A stretch of DNA of 35,906 nt from Geothermobacter hydrogeniphilus (GTDB lineage Bacteria > Desulfobacterota > Desulfuromonadia > Desulfuromonadales > Geothermobacteraceae), in assembly GCF_002093115.1 (NCBI RefSeq), contig NZ_NAAD01000025.1, forward strand, positions 1 to 35,906, given 5' to 3'. Both the position numbers and the translations under genes were made by a program. This document shows positions 7,999 to 17,100 of the stretch, piece by piece. A model generated the notes under the pieces. The model did no database searches, was not told the origin of the DNA, and was given only the letters and a program-made list of their open reading frames with translations. Every line of letters begins with the position of its first letter. Positions within the stretch are counted from its first letter, which is position 1.

Positions 7999-8433
7999 TT
8001 AACCGGACTGCCTGAGCTTTCGAAAAACTCTTCTCCTGACGACCGGCTCGGGCCCAAAATTGAGCAGCAAGCCGACTTCAAGGTCGGTCGCCCGGAGATA
8101 ATTCAACAATTGTGCTTCATGTTCCGGAGCAAGTTTCTTAGTCGCCTTAAGCTCGACGACCACCTCTTCATTGATGAGAATATCGGCGAAAAATTCGCCG
8201 ACCGCCAGACCATCGTAATGGACCCGAATCGGCACCTGGCACTGGACCGAAAGGCCAGCCTTGGTCAACTCGTAAGCCAGGGCTCTTTCATAGACCTTTT
8301 CCAGAAAGCCGAACCCCAGGCGGTTGTAGACCGTGTAGAAGCAACAGATAATGCGACGGGTAATTTCATCCCCAGGCGGGGACTCACCTGCAAATCCTGC
8401 TCTTTCAGTTTTTTCCGCTTTTTCTGCGGCCAT
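7999..8433 (-). CDS. GxxExxY protein (PD-(D/E)XK nuclease-like family), copy 1
   Basis: The 144-aa protein contains the signature GFLEKVYERAL (GxxExxY), the strand pair GEFFADILINEEVVVELKA, in which D...E.K fits a PD-(D/E)XK-like site, and the family ending HEAQLLNYLRATDLEVGLLLNFG. The biochemical role of this widespread family is unknown. The gene sits between wza and wzc, two genes normally adjacent, so it looks like an insertion. Its ATG begins 2 bp after the wza stop. The first dozen residues (MAAEKAEKTERAG) are encoded by repeat-like sequence, and no alternative in-frame start is seen before the conserved region. A second copy lies at 24334-24717. Confidence 0.85.
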   Translation of the reverse strand: MAAEKAEKTERAGFAGESPPGDEITRRIICCFYTVYNRLGFGFLEKVYERALAYELTKAGLSVQCQVPIRVHYDGLAVGEFFADILINEEVVVELKATKKLAPEHEAQLLNYLRATDLEVGLLLNFGPEPVVRRRVFRKLRQSG

Positions 8434-8435
8434 TC

Positions 8436-9233
8436 CTAGAAAAAACTCTCCGGGACCACCACCACGTCGTCCGGCTTGACCACCATGTTCATCGGCACCT
8501 TTTCGAAAATCTGTTCCTTGCCGTCGACCTTGCGGATCACCTTGACCCGGCCTTTGGAGGCAAGGTTGGTGAAACCGCCGGCCTTGGTGACCGCCATGAT
8601 GACAGTGGTGTTGTCATCGATCTTGTAGGAATCGGGGTTGTCGACCTCACCGGTGACGTAGACCATTCCGGCCTTGGGCACGAAGACGTTGTCGCCGGTC
8701 ACCAGGGGGATATCGAGAGAACTGTCCCCCTCTTCAAGCAGGCGCTTGAGATCGATGCGGATGATCTGTTCCCGACCGTCGACCTTGCGATGCACCGTCG
8801 CCCGGTCACCGGCATCCCGCGACAGGCCGCCGGCCTTGGAAATCAGCTCCAGCAGGGTGGTCGGACCGGACATTTCGTACAGCCCCGGCTTGTCGACCTG
8901 ACCCATGATCACCACCTTGCGGCTGCGGAACTCCTGAACGAAGACCGACACCTGCGGGTTGACGATGTAGCCGTCGGCCAGGGCCGCGGAGAGCTTCTCC
9001 GAAACCTCGCTGACCGACAGCCCGTCGATGGAAAGTTCACCGATCAGCGGAAAGATAATGCTCCCGCCGCCGGCGATACGCACCGTCGTCGTCAGGTCGG
9101 GGTGGTCATAGACCGTCACCTTCAGAACATCCCCCTCCCCCACGTGGTAATCCGCTTCCCCCGCCGCCACGGCGGGAATGAAGCAGATCCCCAGCAGCAT
9201 AACCGCCAGGGCGCTCAACAATGCGTGTTTCAT
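8436..9233 (-). CDS. wza: Wza-type polysaccharide export protein
   Basis: The 265-aa protein has a signal peptide (about 1-24). A Poly_export domain follows, beginning YHVGEGDVLKVTVYDHPDLT and ending IVNPQVSVFVQEFRSRKV. Two SLBB-type segments come next: VVIMGQVDKPGLYEM and VYVTGEVDNPDSYKI. It should form the periplasmic/outer-membrane channel through which the polymer leaves, partnered with Wzc. I saw no lipobox, and at 265 aa it lacks the extended C-terminus of E. coli Wza, so it is a short version that may rely on a separate beta-barrel, perhaps the neighbouring gene product. The start is supported by an AGAGGA ribosome site. Confidence 0.93.
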   Translation of the reverse strand: MKHALLSALAVMLLGICFIPAVAAGEADYHVGEGDVLKVTVYDHPDLTTTVRIAGGGSIIFPLIGELSIDGLSVSEVSEKLSAALADGYIVNPQVSVFVQEFRSRKVVIMGQVDKPGLYEMSGPTTLLELISKAGGLSRDAGDRATVHRKVDGREQIIRIDLKRLLEEGDSSLDIPLVTGDNVFVPKAGMVYVTGEVDNPDSYKIDDNTTVIMAVTKAGGFTNLASKGRVKVIRKVDGKEQIFEKVPMNMVVKPDDVVVVPESFF

Positions 9234-9261
9234 TAAAAATCCTCTTTCAACAGTCTGAAAG

Positions 9262-9346
9262 CTAAAGGCCAGAGGCTAGAGGCCAGGGGCCAGAGGTCTT
9301 GTGCAGGCGCAAAGCGCCTGAATACAACCTCGAACCTTGAACCTCG
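9262..9346. repeat. Composite heptad-hairpin-heptad repeat
   Basis: Heptads of the AGGCCAG type (9262-9299) lead into CAGGCGC-AAA-GCGCCTG (9304-9320), then AATACAA and CCTCGAA-type heptads (9328-9346). The same arrangement recurs at 10752-10851 and, inverted, at 5184-5238. Confidence 0.85.
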
Positions 9347-9371
9347 CCCCTGCCGGCTCTTCGACCCGGCC

Positions 9372-10715
9372 CTACATCATCACCATCAGGTTGGCGTAGA
9401 AGGTGCTGTTCTCGTAATCGAAACGATCGAAATTCGAATCGCGGTTGCCGTAATTGTAGCCGAGACTCAGGTTCATCCAGCGCAGGGCCGACCAGCCGAT
9501 ACCGGCGCCGATGCGGAAATAGTCATCGTCACGGAAATCGGTCTTGCCGCCGAAGGTGAGCAGATCCTGGTACTCGTCGCGATTGTAGGAGAAATCAATC
9601 TTGAGACTGGTCTTGGCGGTCAGCTGCTGGGTGTAGACAGCCGCCCCGAGATAGGTGAGGCGATTGCTGATGCCGGCGATATCCGATTCGTTGGTCTGCC
9701 GGGTACCGCTCAGGCTGAGCTTCGACTTGGGTGTGAACTGGTGAGTCAGCTGCACTTCGGCAATGAAATTATCCTCATCGCTGATCCCGCTCTGCTTGAA
9801 ATCCTTCTGTTCATAACCGCCCTTGATCATGCCCTGGGTCTTGCCGGTCACGTCCCAGTGGAGACCGAGAAAATAACGGTTCTCTACGCTGTCATCCTGA
9901 ATCCCCTGGTCATAATCGACATCGACATACTCGTACTGGACGAAGACCCGGGTCTTCGGCAGTACCCGGTAACTGACCGCGGCACCGGCCTTGAAATCAT
10001 CACGATCACGGAAGGCGTTGCGGTCGGCATCATAATCGAGGCTGTAGTAGCCGAGATTGGCGCGCAGGGTCAGCCTCGGGCCGACTTCGTAGCTGGCGAT
10101 GCCGTCAAACAGGTAGGATGTGTACTTGTCGACCAGCCGGGAATTGCTGGCGCCGGTCGAGTAGGGATCCTGGGTATTCTCGTAGACCGCCGCCAGGTTC
10201 AGGCCGAGGCCGCCGCGAAGGTTGACATCAATCATCCCCTCACCGCGCTGGGTGGTATTCTCCTGGTCGGTGAAATTCTTGTTCTTGTAGAAGTCGGCGC
10301 TGTAACCGGCGTAACCCTGCAGGCGGTGGCCGCTGTTCTGCCGAAAACGGGTCAGCGGCATGCCGCCGGCCGCGGTATTGAGAGTCGCCAGCTTCTCCGG
10401 GCGGGTCTTCATCCCGGGGAAGGCAAGCCAGAGACCGGGGGTGACAACGGTGGTGAATTCCTCTTCCTTGTTTCCCGGGGTATTGAAGAAGTTGTCGGTA
10501 TAGACCTCACCAACCGCCAGGTAGGGATGCAGGTAACCGCTCTCGGCACCGAAGATCTCTCCGGCGGTCTGGACCTGTCCGGCGATCGGCGGCGACGGCA
10601 GATAGCCCGACGGCGCTTCCATCGTCTCTGGAGTCGCCGGCGCCGCATCGGCCGCCCACCCGGTCAGCGGACACACGAGCAACATCAGCCCGACAAGGGC
10701 GGATAAAGATTTCAT
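9372..10715 (-). CDS. Outer-membrane beta-barrel protein of the polysaccharide locus (BBP2/VpsM-like)
   Basis: The 447-aa product starts with a signal peptide (MKSLSALVGLMLLVCPLTGWAADA). After a linker come many alternating amphipathic strands typical of a beta-barrel, such as HRLQGYAGYSADFYKN, TLRANLGYYSLDYDAD, RVFVQYEYVDVDYD and MNLSLGYNYGNRD. This matches the putative beta-barrel porin 2 family common in exopolysaccharide clusters. It should sit in the outer membrane and may supply the outer pore or a secretion accessory for the short Wza. I chose the start at 10715 because AGGAGGC lies at the right distance; an upstream in-frame start at 10757 would add 14 residues ahead of the signal peptide. 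It precedes wza on the same strand. Confidence 0.85.
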   Translation of the reverse strand: MKSLSALVGLMLLVCPLTGWAADAAPATPETMEAPSGYLPSPPIAGQVQTAGEIFGAESGYLHPYLAVGEVYTDNFFNTPGNKEEEFTTVVTPGLWLAFPGMKTRPEKLATLNTAAGGMPLTRFRQNSGHRLQGYAGYSADFYKNKNFTDQENTTQRGEGMIDVNLRGGLGLNLAAVYENTQDPYSTGASNSRLVDKYTSYLFDGIASYEVGPRLTLRANLGYYSLDYDADRNAFRDRDDFKAGAAVSYRVLPKTRVFVQYEYVDVDYDQGIQDDSVENRYFLGLHWDVTGKTQGMIKGGYEQKDFKQSGISDEDNFIAEVQLTHQFTPKSKLSLSGTRQTNESDIAGISNRLTYLGAAVYTQQLTAKTSLKIDFSYNRDEYQDLLTFGGKTDFRDDDYFRIGAGIGWSALRWMNLSLGYNYGNRDSNFDRFDYENSTFYANLMVMM

Positions 10716-10751
10716 CGGATGCCTCCTGAATAGAAAAAATTGAATGATTCT

Positions 10752-10851
10752 GGCCAAAGGCCAAAGGCCAGGGGCCAGAGGTCCTGTGCAGGCGCGAAGC
10801 GCCTGAATACGACCTTGAACCTAGAACCTCGCGCCTCGCGCCTCGAACCTC
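10752..10851. repeat. Composite heptad-hairpin-heptad repeat, second copy
   Basis: GGCCAAA/GGCCAGG heptads (10752-10783) precede CAGGCGC-GAA-GCGCCTG (10789-10805), followed by CCTTGAA/CCTCGCG heptads running up to the stop codon of the small secreted protein gene at 10851. Confidence 0.85.
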
Positions 10852-11336
10852 TATTGCACCTTCGACGGGCTGATCGACGTACTGATACGACCGCCGCCGC
10901 CGACCGTCGTCGGGTTCGCGACCACCGCGCCGGGGGCCCCGGCGGGGGTGTAACCAAGGCCGGCCAGTTCGTCGAGCCCGACCACTTCACCGACAATCCG
11001 TCGGTCGTAGCCGGCATCGACCGCCGCCCGGGCGATCACTTCGTTGGCCACCCCGGCATCAGCCAGAGCGTTGAGGACATCCTTCTGCGGATAGCCGAGT
11101 TCGTTGGCGACCACCAGCACCCCACAGAGGTTGGGCCCCAGCTCAAGCGCCTGCCGGATCATCTGCTCCAGGGATTTTCCTTCCTTCTGCCCCTGCTGAA
11201 ACAGGGTGTTGACCGCGGGCCGCACATCCTTGGCGCAATCGGTCTCGGCCCCCACGGCCCCACCCTGCTTTTCAGCGGCAAATGCCTGCAGGGCCAGGGC
11301 CAGCACAAACATCAGAACAACCAGTTTTTTCATCAT
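10851..11336 (-). CDS. Small secreted protein of unknown function
   Basis: The 161-aa product has a signal peptide (MKKLVVLMFVLALALQAFAAE). The mature part is mostly helical with two cysteines (TDCAKDV and GPNLCGVL) that could form a disulfide, then a Gly/Pro-rich tail (GYTPAGAPGAVVANPTTVGG). Helix-loop segments such as ALELGPNLCGVLVVANELGYP and NALADAGVANEVIARAAVDAGY resemble each other and may be short repeats. I do not recognise a family. The gene lies at the head of the beta-barrel/wza/wzc run, behind a good sigma-70-like promoter. The start has two consecutive ATGs; GGAGG is spaced better for the second (11333). Confidence 0.75.
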   Translation of the reverse strand: MMKKLVVLMFVLALALQAFAAEKQGGAVGAETDCAKDVRPAVNTLFQQGQKEGKSLEQMIRQALELGPNLCGVLVVANELGYPQKDVLNALADAGVANEVIARAAVDAGYDRRIVGEVVGLDELAGLGYTPAGAPGAVVANPTTVGGGGRISTSISPSKVQ

Positions 11337-11396
11337 GTCCTCCCCCCTTGTTCGGGTTTCATACGGAACTGAATAGCTGTTTTCCCATAAACTTTG

Positions 11397-11426
11397 ATAC
11401 TAGGCAGAGACAACGGGGCAAGTCAA
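11397..11426 (-). promoter_or_regulatory. Sigma-70-type promoter for the export operon
   Basis: On the minus strand TTGACT (11421-11426) and TAGTAT (11397-11402) are separated by 18 bp, placing a start of transcription about 55 bp upstream of the small secreted protein gene. It could drive that gene, the beta-barrel gene, wza and wzc. Confidence 0.55.
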
Positions 11427-11500
11427 CGACCAAAGCCCGCTGCAACGGGAGTTTCAGGGCCGATCATCAGGCCTCCTGCTCCTCTCCCCTGCCCCCTTTT

Positions 11501-13405
11501 TCAAACCGAAGTGAACGACTCCACCCGCTCCACCTCGCCGCTCGGAAACCGGGGCACCGGCCGGTACTCGGGAACCAGTTCCTGCAACAGGGCCAGCACC
11601 TCGGCGGCCAGGTAATGGCGTGACGCTTCGTACAAATCATCCAGCCGCCGGTTCAGCCAGTCCCAGTCGGTTTCCGTCGAGGCGGCCACCCGGATTTTTT
11701 CATGCCGGGTCGGCTTGATCCCCTCACCACCGACCAGCAACTCCTCGTAGAGCTTTTCCCCCGGCCGCAGACCGGTGAACTCGATGTCGATCTCTTCATA
11801 AGGCTTGAACCCCGACAGCCGAATCATGGTTTCGGCCAACTCGACGATCTTGACCGAGGATCCCATGTCGAGCAGGAAGATTTCACCGCCGTTGCCCATG
11901 GACCCGGCCTGCAGCACCAGTTGGGCCGCCTCCGGGATCGACATGAAAAACCGGGTCACCTCCGGATGGGTCACCGTCACCGGCCCCCCCTTGCGGATCT
12001 GCTCACGGAAGGTCGGGATAACGCTGCCGTTGCTGCCGAGTACATTGCCGAACCGCACCGTGACGAAATGGGTCATGCTGCGCCGGGCGAGATTCTGCAC
12101 ATAGACTTCCGCCGCCCGTTTCGAAGCCCCCATGACATTGGTCGGGTTGACCGCCTTGTCGGTTGAAATCATGACGAAATTGCGCACCCCGTAGCGGTCG
12201 GCGGCATCGGCGAGTACCCGGGTGCCGCGCACGTTGTTGTTGGCCGCCTCGGCCGGGTTGCATTCCATCATCGGCACATGCTTGTAGGCCGCCGCGTGAA
12301 ACACGACCTCCGGGGCATATTCCGCAAAAATACTGTCAACCCGCGCCATGTCCCGGATATCGCCGATCACCGGAAGAACGTTCAGCTGCGGAAAACTCGC
12401 CCGCAGTTCATTCTCGACATGAAACAGGGCCGTCTCGGCATGTTCGTAAAGGATCAGGCGTGCCGGTTTGAAACGGGCCACCTGGCGGCACAGCTCACTG
12501 CCGATACTGCCCCCGGCCCCGGAGACCAGGATCCGTTTCCCCGTCAGGTAGCGGCCAATTTCATCCATTTCCAGCCGGGCCGGTTCCCGACCGAGCAGAT
12601 CCTCCATGTCGACGTCCCGCAACTGCTGCACCGAGACCCGGCCGTCAATCAGACAACCGACCCCCGGCAGGGTCTTGAACTTGACCCCGGCCGTCTGGCA
12701 GAGCGTCACCAGGTCCTGCATCGCCCTCCCGGAAGCCGAGGGGATGGCGATAATCACCTCATCCACTCGGTAGGCCTGGCAGATCGACTCCAGCTCATGG
12801 GTCCCGCCGAGAACCTTGACCCCCTGGAAAGACTTCTGCTGCTTGGTCGGGTCGGCGTCCAGAAAGCCGACCGCCTCCATGTTCAGATCGGGGTTCTGGC
12901 GCAGTTCCCGGACAATCGCCTGACCGGCATTACCGGCACCGATCACCAGGATACGGGTCCGGCTTCCCCCGGAGCGGCTGAAGAAAGGCAGGTAGTCCTC
13001 CCGGTAAGCCCGGGTCAGCAGACGGATGCCGCAGGCGAAGAGAAAACAGAGCACCCCGTCGAGTACCAGCACCGAACGTGGGACGTTGTCGAGACGATGC
13101 ACCAGAGAGACATAGACGATGAAGAGGACCGACGCGACCAGGTTCGCCTTGAAGATCGACAGCGCGTCGGCCAGCGAGACATAACGCCACCAGCCGGTGG
13201 AAAGACCCATCTGGCGGAACACCAGCAGCTTGATCAGCAGCAGCGGCGCGATCAGCGCGGCGATGGTACTCCAGTATTCCCCGGGAATCACCAGGTCGAA
13301 TCGCAAGGCAAACGCCGACAGAAAAGCGAGACAGATCAAGGTCATCTTGATCGCCAGCACGGTCAACCGCCGGTGATTGAACAGAACCTCCGCCGTTTTC
13401 TCCAT
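11501..13405 (-). CDS. PglF/WbpM-type UDP-sugar 4,6-dehydratase (membrane-bound)
   Basis: The 634-aa protein has about four N-terminal TM helices (residues 12-130). A CoA/NAD-binding-like domain follows with GAGNAGQAIVREL (about 150-163), and then the catalytic SDR domain with GAGGSIGSELCRQ (about 291-306). The active-site block STDKAVNPTNVMGASKR (about 411-428) carries the methionine replacement of tyrosine typical of the WbpM/PglF/CapD group. These enzymes convert UDP-GlcNAc to UDP-4-keto-6-deoxy-GlcNAc, the first step to bacillosamine-type or FucNAc-type sugars. PglE-, PglD- and PglC-like genes lie at 22734-27445. The start at 13405 follows a GGGGGGAG ribosome site; in-frame starts further upstream would run through promoter and terminator sequences. 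Confidence 0.92.
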   Translation of the reverse strand: MEKTAEVLFNHRRLTVLAIKMTLICLAFLSAFALRFDLVIPGEYWSTIAALIAPLLLIKLLVFRQMGLSTGWWRYVSLADALSIFKANLVASVLFIVYVSLVHRLDNVPRSVLVLDGVLCFLFACGIRLLTRAYREDYLPFFSRSGGSRTRILVIGAGNAGQAIVRELRQNPDLNMEAVGFLDADPTKQQKSFQGVKVLGGTHELESICQAYRVDEVIIAIPSASGRAMQDLVTLCQTAGVKFKTLPGVGCLIDGRVSVQQLRDVDMEDLLGREPARLEMDEIGRYLTGKRILVSGAGGSIGSELCRQVARFKPARLILYEHAETALFHVENELRASFPQLNVLPVIGDIRDMARVDSIFAEYAPEVVFHAAAYKHVPMMECNPAEAANNNVRGTRVLADAADRYGVRNFVMISTDKAVNPTNVMGASKRAAEVYVQNLARRSMTHFVTVRFGNVLGSNGSVIPTFREQIRKGGPVTVTHPEVTRFFMSIPEAAQLVLQAGSMGNGGEIFLLDMGSSVKIVELAETMIRLSGFKPYEEIDIEFTGLRPGEKLYEELLVGGEGIKPTRHEKIRVAASTETDWDWLNRRLDDLYEASRHYLAAEVLALLQELVPEYRPVPRFPSGEVERVESFTSV

Positions 13406-13477
13406 GAACTCCCCCCAGTCGCAGCTTTTCAATCCCTGCCTGAAAATAACAAGCCTCCTGATTTGATCTATCGGGGG

Positions 13478-13510
13478 AGTATAGAGACCGCATCTCAAAA
13501 AAATCTCAAA
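13478..13510 (-). promoter_or_regulatory. Candidate activator-type promoter with 11-bp direct repeats (leftward)
   Basis: On the minus strand TTTGAGA-TTTT-TTTGAGA (13493-13510) is followed after 9 bp by TATACT (13478-13483). No good -35 box is present. Direct 7-mers with an 11-bp period directly upstream of a -10 box resemble sites for PhoB/OmpR-type regulators. The same 18 bp and the same 9-bp spacing occur at 13872-13904 facing the other way. Confidence 0.55.
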
Positions 13511-13536
13511 TTTTGGGGGTACCGGGGGGTTTTTTG

Positions 13537-13566
13537 AAAAAAAATGCGGGGCCAACCGGCCCCGCA
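13537..13566 (-). terminator. Rho-independent terminator reading leftward
   Basis: A 9-bp GC-rich stem, TGCGGGGCC and GGCCCCGCA around a 4-base loop (13545-13566), is followed on the minus strand by eight Ts (13537-13544). It lies just upstream of the leftward promoter, so it would shield the dehydratase gene from read-through. Confidence 0.7.
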
Positions 13567-13589
13567 CCTTGATCCTTGATCCTCAAACC
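13567..13589. repeat. Short heptad array
   Basis: CCTTGAT, CCTTGAT and CCTCAAA run in 7-bp register directly after the terminator stem. Confidence 0.6.
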
Positions 13590-13592
13590 AAT

Positions 13593-13682
13593 CCGCCGCA
13601 AGATTTACGCAGAAAAAGCGGATCAATCCAAACCCCAAAGCCTTCTGCTTTTGCCCTATCAACGTTCATCCGCCCTTTCTTG
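13593..13682. repeat. Palindromic GCCGCAGATTTACGCAG element, degenerate copy
   Basis: The left side reads CCGCAAGATTTACGCAG then AAAAAGCGGATCAA; the right side reads AACGTTCATCCGCCCTTTCT. Fuller copies lie at 24215-24319 and 24841-24950, next to the second GxxExxY gene. No such gene lies beside this copy. Confidence 0.75.
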
Positions 13683-13684
13683 AA

Positions 13685-13755
13685 TGGGAGATGGGAGATG
13701 GGAGATGGGAGATGTAAAGACTTAACATCTCACGTCTCCCATCTCCCGTCTCACG
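13685..13755. repeat. Inverted GGGAGAT heptad array
   Basis: About four copies of GGGAGAT (13685-13714) face CTCCCAT/CTCCCGT heptads (13729-13755), giving a 7-bp-periodic hairpin with an 11-bp loop. Confidence 0.85.
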
Positions 13756-13823
13756 GCCTTCGCCTCGCTCCTCCAAATCCTGCCCCGGCACTACAGGGTT
13801 TCCCCGTGACGATTCCGCATGGC

Positions 13824-13850
13824 GAAAGACAATTCGTCTTTTTTTTCTTT
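13824..13850 (+). terminator. Weak terminator-like hairpin reading rightward
   Basis: GAAAGAC and GTCTTTT flank a 5-base loop and run into a tract of eight Ts. It lies upstream of the rightward promoter and may shield it. The stem is short and AT-rich. Confidence 0.35.
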
Positions 13851-13870
13851 TTTTCCTTTCCCGGGGGGAA

Positions 13871-13904
13871 TTTTGAGATTTTTTTGAGAAGTCGTCCCCA
13901 TAAT
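13871..13904 (+). promoter_or_regulatory. Candidate activator-type promoter with 11-bp direct repeats (rightward)
   Basis: TTTGAGA-TTTT-TTTGAGA (13872-13889) is followed after 9 bp by CATAAT (13899-13904). This is the mirror partner of the leftward promoter at 13478-13510 and would drive the giant surface protein gene through a leader of about 200 nt. Confidence 0.55.
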
Positions 13905-14037
13905 AGAATTTATTTTGATAAACCATTGTTTTAAGAGTTGTCATTTCCCCTGCGGTGGATACCTTCCTTCCGACCACCACGCCTCCAGTTCCGCCACGCA
14001 GTTCCCCGCAGTGAATTGACGTTGTCTGGCGATTCCT

Positions 14038-14104
14038 GGCCAGGATGAATGCTTTCAGGCCTGGCCTGTACTGGGAGGACGAGTGCCGTCTCGTCGGGAG
14101 GAGG
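14038..14104 (+). promoter_or_regulatory. Structured end of the surface-protein leader
   Basis: Two hairpins precede the gene: GGCCAGG/CCTGGCC (14038-14066) and GACGAG/CTCGTC (14078-14095). The second directly abuts the strong ribosome site GGGAGGAGG (14096-14104). They could modulate initiation. No known riboswitch consensus was recognised. Confidence 0.35.
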
Positions 14105-14109
14105 ATACA

Positions 14110-17100
14110 ATGAAACGCCTTTCTGTTGTTGCCCTGTCTGTGCTGCTGGTTCTACTGACTGTACTGCCCGCCCTGGCCATCGACAGCGACGGCGATGGCA
14201 TCGACGACACCATCGACAACTGTCCGACCATCGCCAACGCCGACCAGGCGGATGCCGACGGTGACGGCATCGGCGATGTCTGTGACGCCTGTCCCGACGA
14301 TGCGGCCAACGACAGCGACAATGACGGCATCTGTGCCGGAACCAGCTACAATGCTCCCAAAAGCGCCGCCGGCGACAACTGTCCGGCCGATGCCAATTAC
14401 GACCAGAAGGATTTCGACGGCGACGGCGTCGGCAACGCCTGCGACAACTGCTACAGCGTGATCAATCCCAGTCAGCTCGACAGCGACAACGATTATGTCG
14501 GCGATGCCTGTGACGCCTTCCCCAACGACGCCAACCTGCTCTACGACCTCGACGGTGACGGAGTCGGTGAAAAGCCCGGGAGCAGCGGCCCCGGTTACGA
14601 CAACTGCCCCCTCCAGCCCAACCCCAGCCAGCGTGACAGCGACAGCGACGGCTACGGTGACGCCTGCGACGCTTTCCCCACCGACGGTAGTGAGTGGGTC
14701 GATACCGACGGCGACGGCATGGGGGACAACAGTGATGATGACGGTGTCACCAATCTGCCACTGACCGGGCAGGCAAGCTGTTACGACATCGACGGCAACC
14801 CGATCGCCTGCAGCGGCACCGGCCAGGATGGCGAGACCCGCAACGGAGCCGCATGGCCGAATCCGCGCTTTGCCGACAACGGCGACGGCACCATCACCGA
14901 CCTGCTGACCGGACTGACCTGGCTCAAGGATATCGGCTGTCTGGGCACCGGTGACTGGGACACCGCCTTCAAGCAGGTGATCACGCTCAACAACAATCCC
15001 GCCACGCTGAACTGCAGCGGCTATACCGGCAGCTATGACGACTGGGTGCTGCCGAACATCAACCAGCTTCTCAGCCTGCGCAACGACGTGGATGCCGATC
15101 ACAACGGTTGGCTGACCGCCCAGGGTTTCCTGGTACCTGCCGGTCCAACCCAGGATGCCCGCTTCTGGTCATCGACCACCTACCGCTACGGGGACAGCGG
15201 AAATCCGTCCGATTTCATACATGCCGCCGTGAGCGGCAAGAATATGGGAACGGTGACCTATACCTCCAAGATTCTGACCGACCCTGTCTATCTGGCCAAC
15301 CACCACATCTTTCCGGTGCGGCTGGCCACCATGCCGGCGCCGGCCGTCCCCCTGGCCACCGGGCAGGAAACCTGCTTCGATTCCGGCGGCAATCTGATTG
15401 ACTGCGTCGGTTCGGGACAGGACGGCGAGTTCCGGATGGGGGCCAAAAAGCCTTCCGGAATCAGGTTCGTGAATAACGGTGACGGCACGGTTTCCGATCG
15501 GCTTACCGGCCTTGTCTGGCAGCAGAACGGCCTCTGCTACGGCGAGGTGATCCAGAACCTGACCGGGGAATGGGCCGAAACGGCCAGCCAGTTCGATTGG
15601 CAGGCCGCTCTCGACTATGTCGCCGGACTGAATGACGGCACCTACGCCGATTGCGCTTTCGGCCGCACCGACTGGCGGCTGCCAAACGCCGTCGAACTGG
15701 GCAGCCTGACTGGCGACTGGAGCCTGAGCTATACCGCTCCAAGCGATCAACTGCAATACCTCGGCTTCAGCACGCCCTGGAAATCCATGTTCTGGTGGAG
15801 CTCCACGCCGACACCGCCGAACACCTTTACCGGGACGACACCCTATGTCTATGCTGCGGCCACGGCCCATAACTGGCGGCCCGCTCACGCAACGGTCGCG
15901 GGCGATGGCACGTATCCCAAGGCGATTGCCTGGACCGTCGCTGCCGGCATCACCGGGCCCCGCCTGAGCCGGGCCCCGGCAACGCACGATTTCGGCGTGG
16001 TGATGATCGGGGATCCGGCCCCGACCGTGACCGTCAATGTGCGCAACCTCGGACCTGTCGACCTGGTGCTGCAGCAGGCCGCGCTCAGCGGCATCAATGC
16101 CGCCGCCTTCGGCATTCAGAACGATACCTGCTCCGGGCAGACCCTGGCCGGCGGGTCGACCTGCAGTCTCGAGATCGCCTGTGTCGTCACCCAGCCGGGG
16201 ACCAGGAACGCGGTTCTCGAACTGGCCTCCAACGATCCGGGCCGACCGCTGGTGTCCACCCCCCTGGCGGCCGAGGCCCGCTACTACGACCAGGACAACG
16301 ATGGCGTCGGTGACCCGGTCGACAACTGTCCGGCTGACTACAACCCGCTGCAGATCGACGCCGACCATGACGGCATCGGCGATGCCTGCGACAGCTGTCC
16401 TGCGGATGCCGACAATGACAGTGACAACGACGGCATCTGTGTCGGCGGCAGCTTTGCGACGCCGATGACCGCCGGCAACGACAACTGTCCGGTCAACGCC
16501 AACCCGCTGCAGACCGACAGCGACGGCGACGGCATCGGCGATGCCTGCGATATCTGCCCCAATGATGCAGCCAACGATACCGATGGTGACGGCATCTGCG
16601 GTGATGTCGACAACTGTCCCAACACGGCCAATCCCAGCCAGCTCGACTCCAACAATGACGGCGTCGGCGATGCCTGCTCGGCCGACAGCGACGGTGATAC
16701 CATCATTGACGCGTTCGACAACTGCCCGAATGTCGCCAACCTCGACCAGAACGACACCGACTCCGACGGGACGGGCGATGCCTGCGACTTCTGTCCCCTC
16801 GACAGCAACCTGCAGACCGAGCCGGCAGTGACGGCCGGCAATGGCGGCTACGACCTGCGCGAGACCTGCAGCAGTTGGGACGGAGTGGGAACTCCCGAGC
16901 TGGAATTCAGCGGTGATGACACGGTAAGTTCCTACACCCTGCCCTGGAACTTCTCCTTCTACGGCACAGCCTACGGCAGTATCACCATCGATTCCAACGG
17001 CCGCATCTGGTTCAGTCACAGCTATTCCGAATATTCAGCCGGACTGGTCAATGCCGGCTACGGGCCGGTGATCGCCCCCTGGGCGAACGATCTCTCCTCC

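Noticed and set aside
6664-8439. A 591-codon plus-strand open frame across wzc, GxxExxY and wza
   Set aside because: It is antisense to three well-supported genes and its product is a composition-biased mixture with no recognisable domain.
12278-13537. A 419-codon plus-strand open frame
   Set aside because: Antisense to the dehydratase gene, which has clear Rossmann and active-site motifs.
13406-13567. A longer N-terminus for the dehydratase
   Set aside because: The frame is open but crosses a terminator and a promoter-like region, and a strong ribosome site precedes the start at 13405.
13905-14109. A cyclic-di-GMP (GEMM) riboswitch in the surface-protein leader
   Set aside because: The conserved core motifs of the GEMM class are absent; only simple hairpins are visible.
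15169-17019. A 616-codon minus-strand open frame
   Set aside because: Antisense of the Asp/Asn-rich repeats, giving an artificial Val/Gly-rich product.
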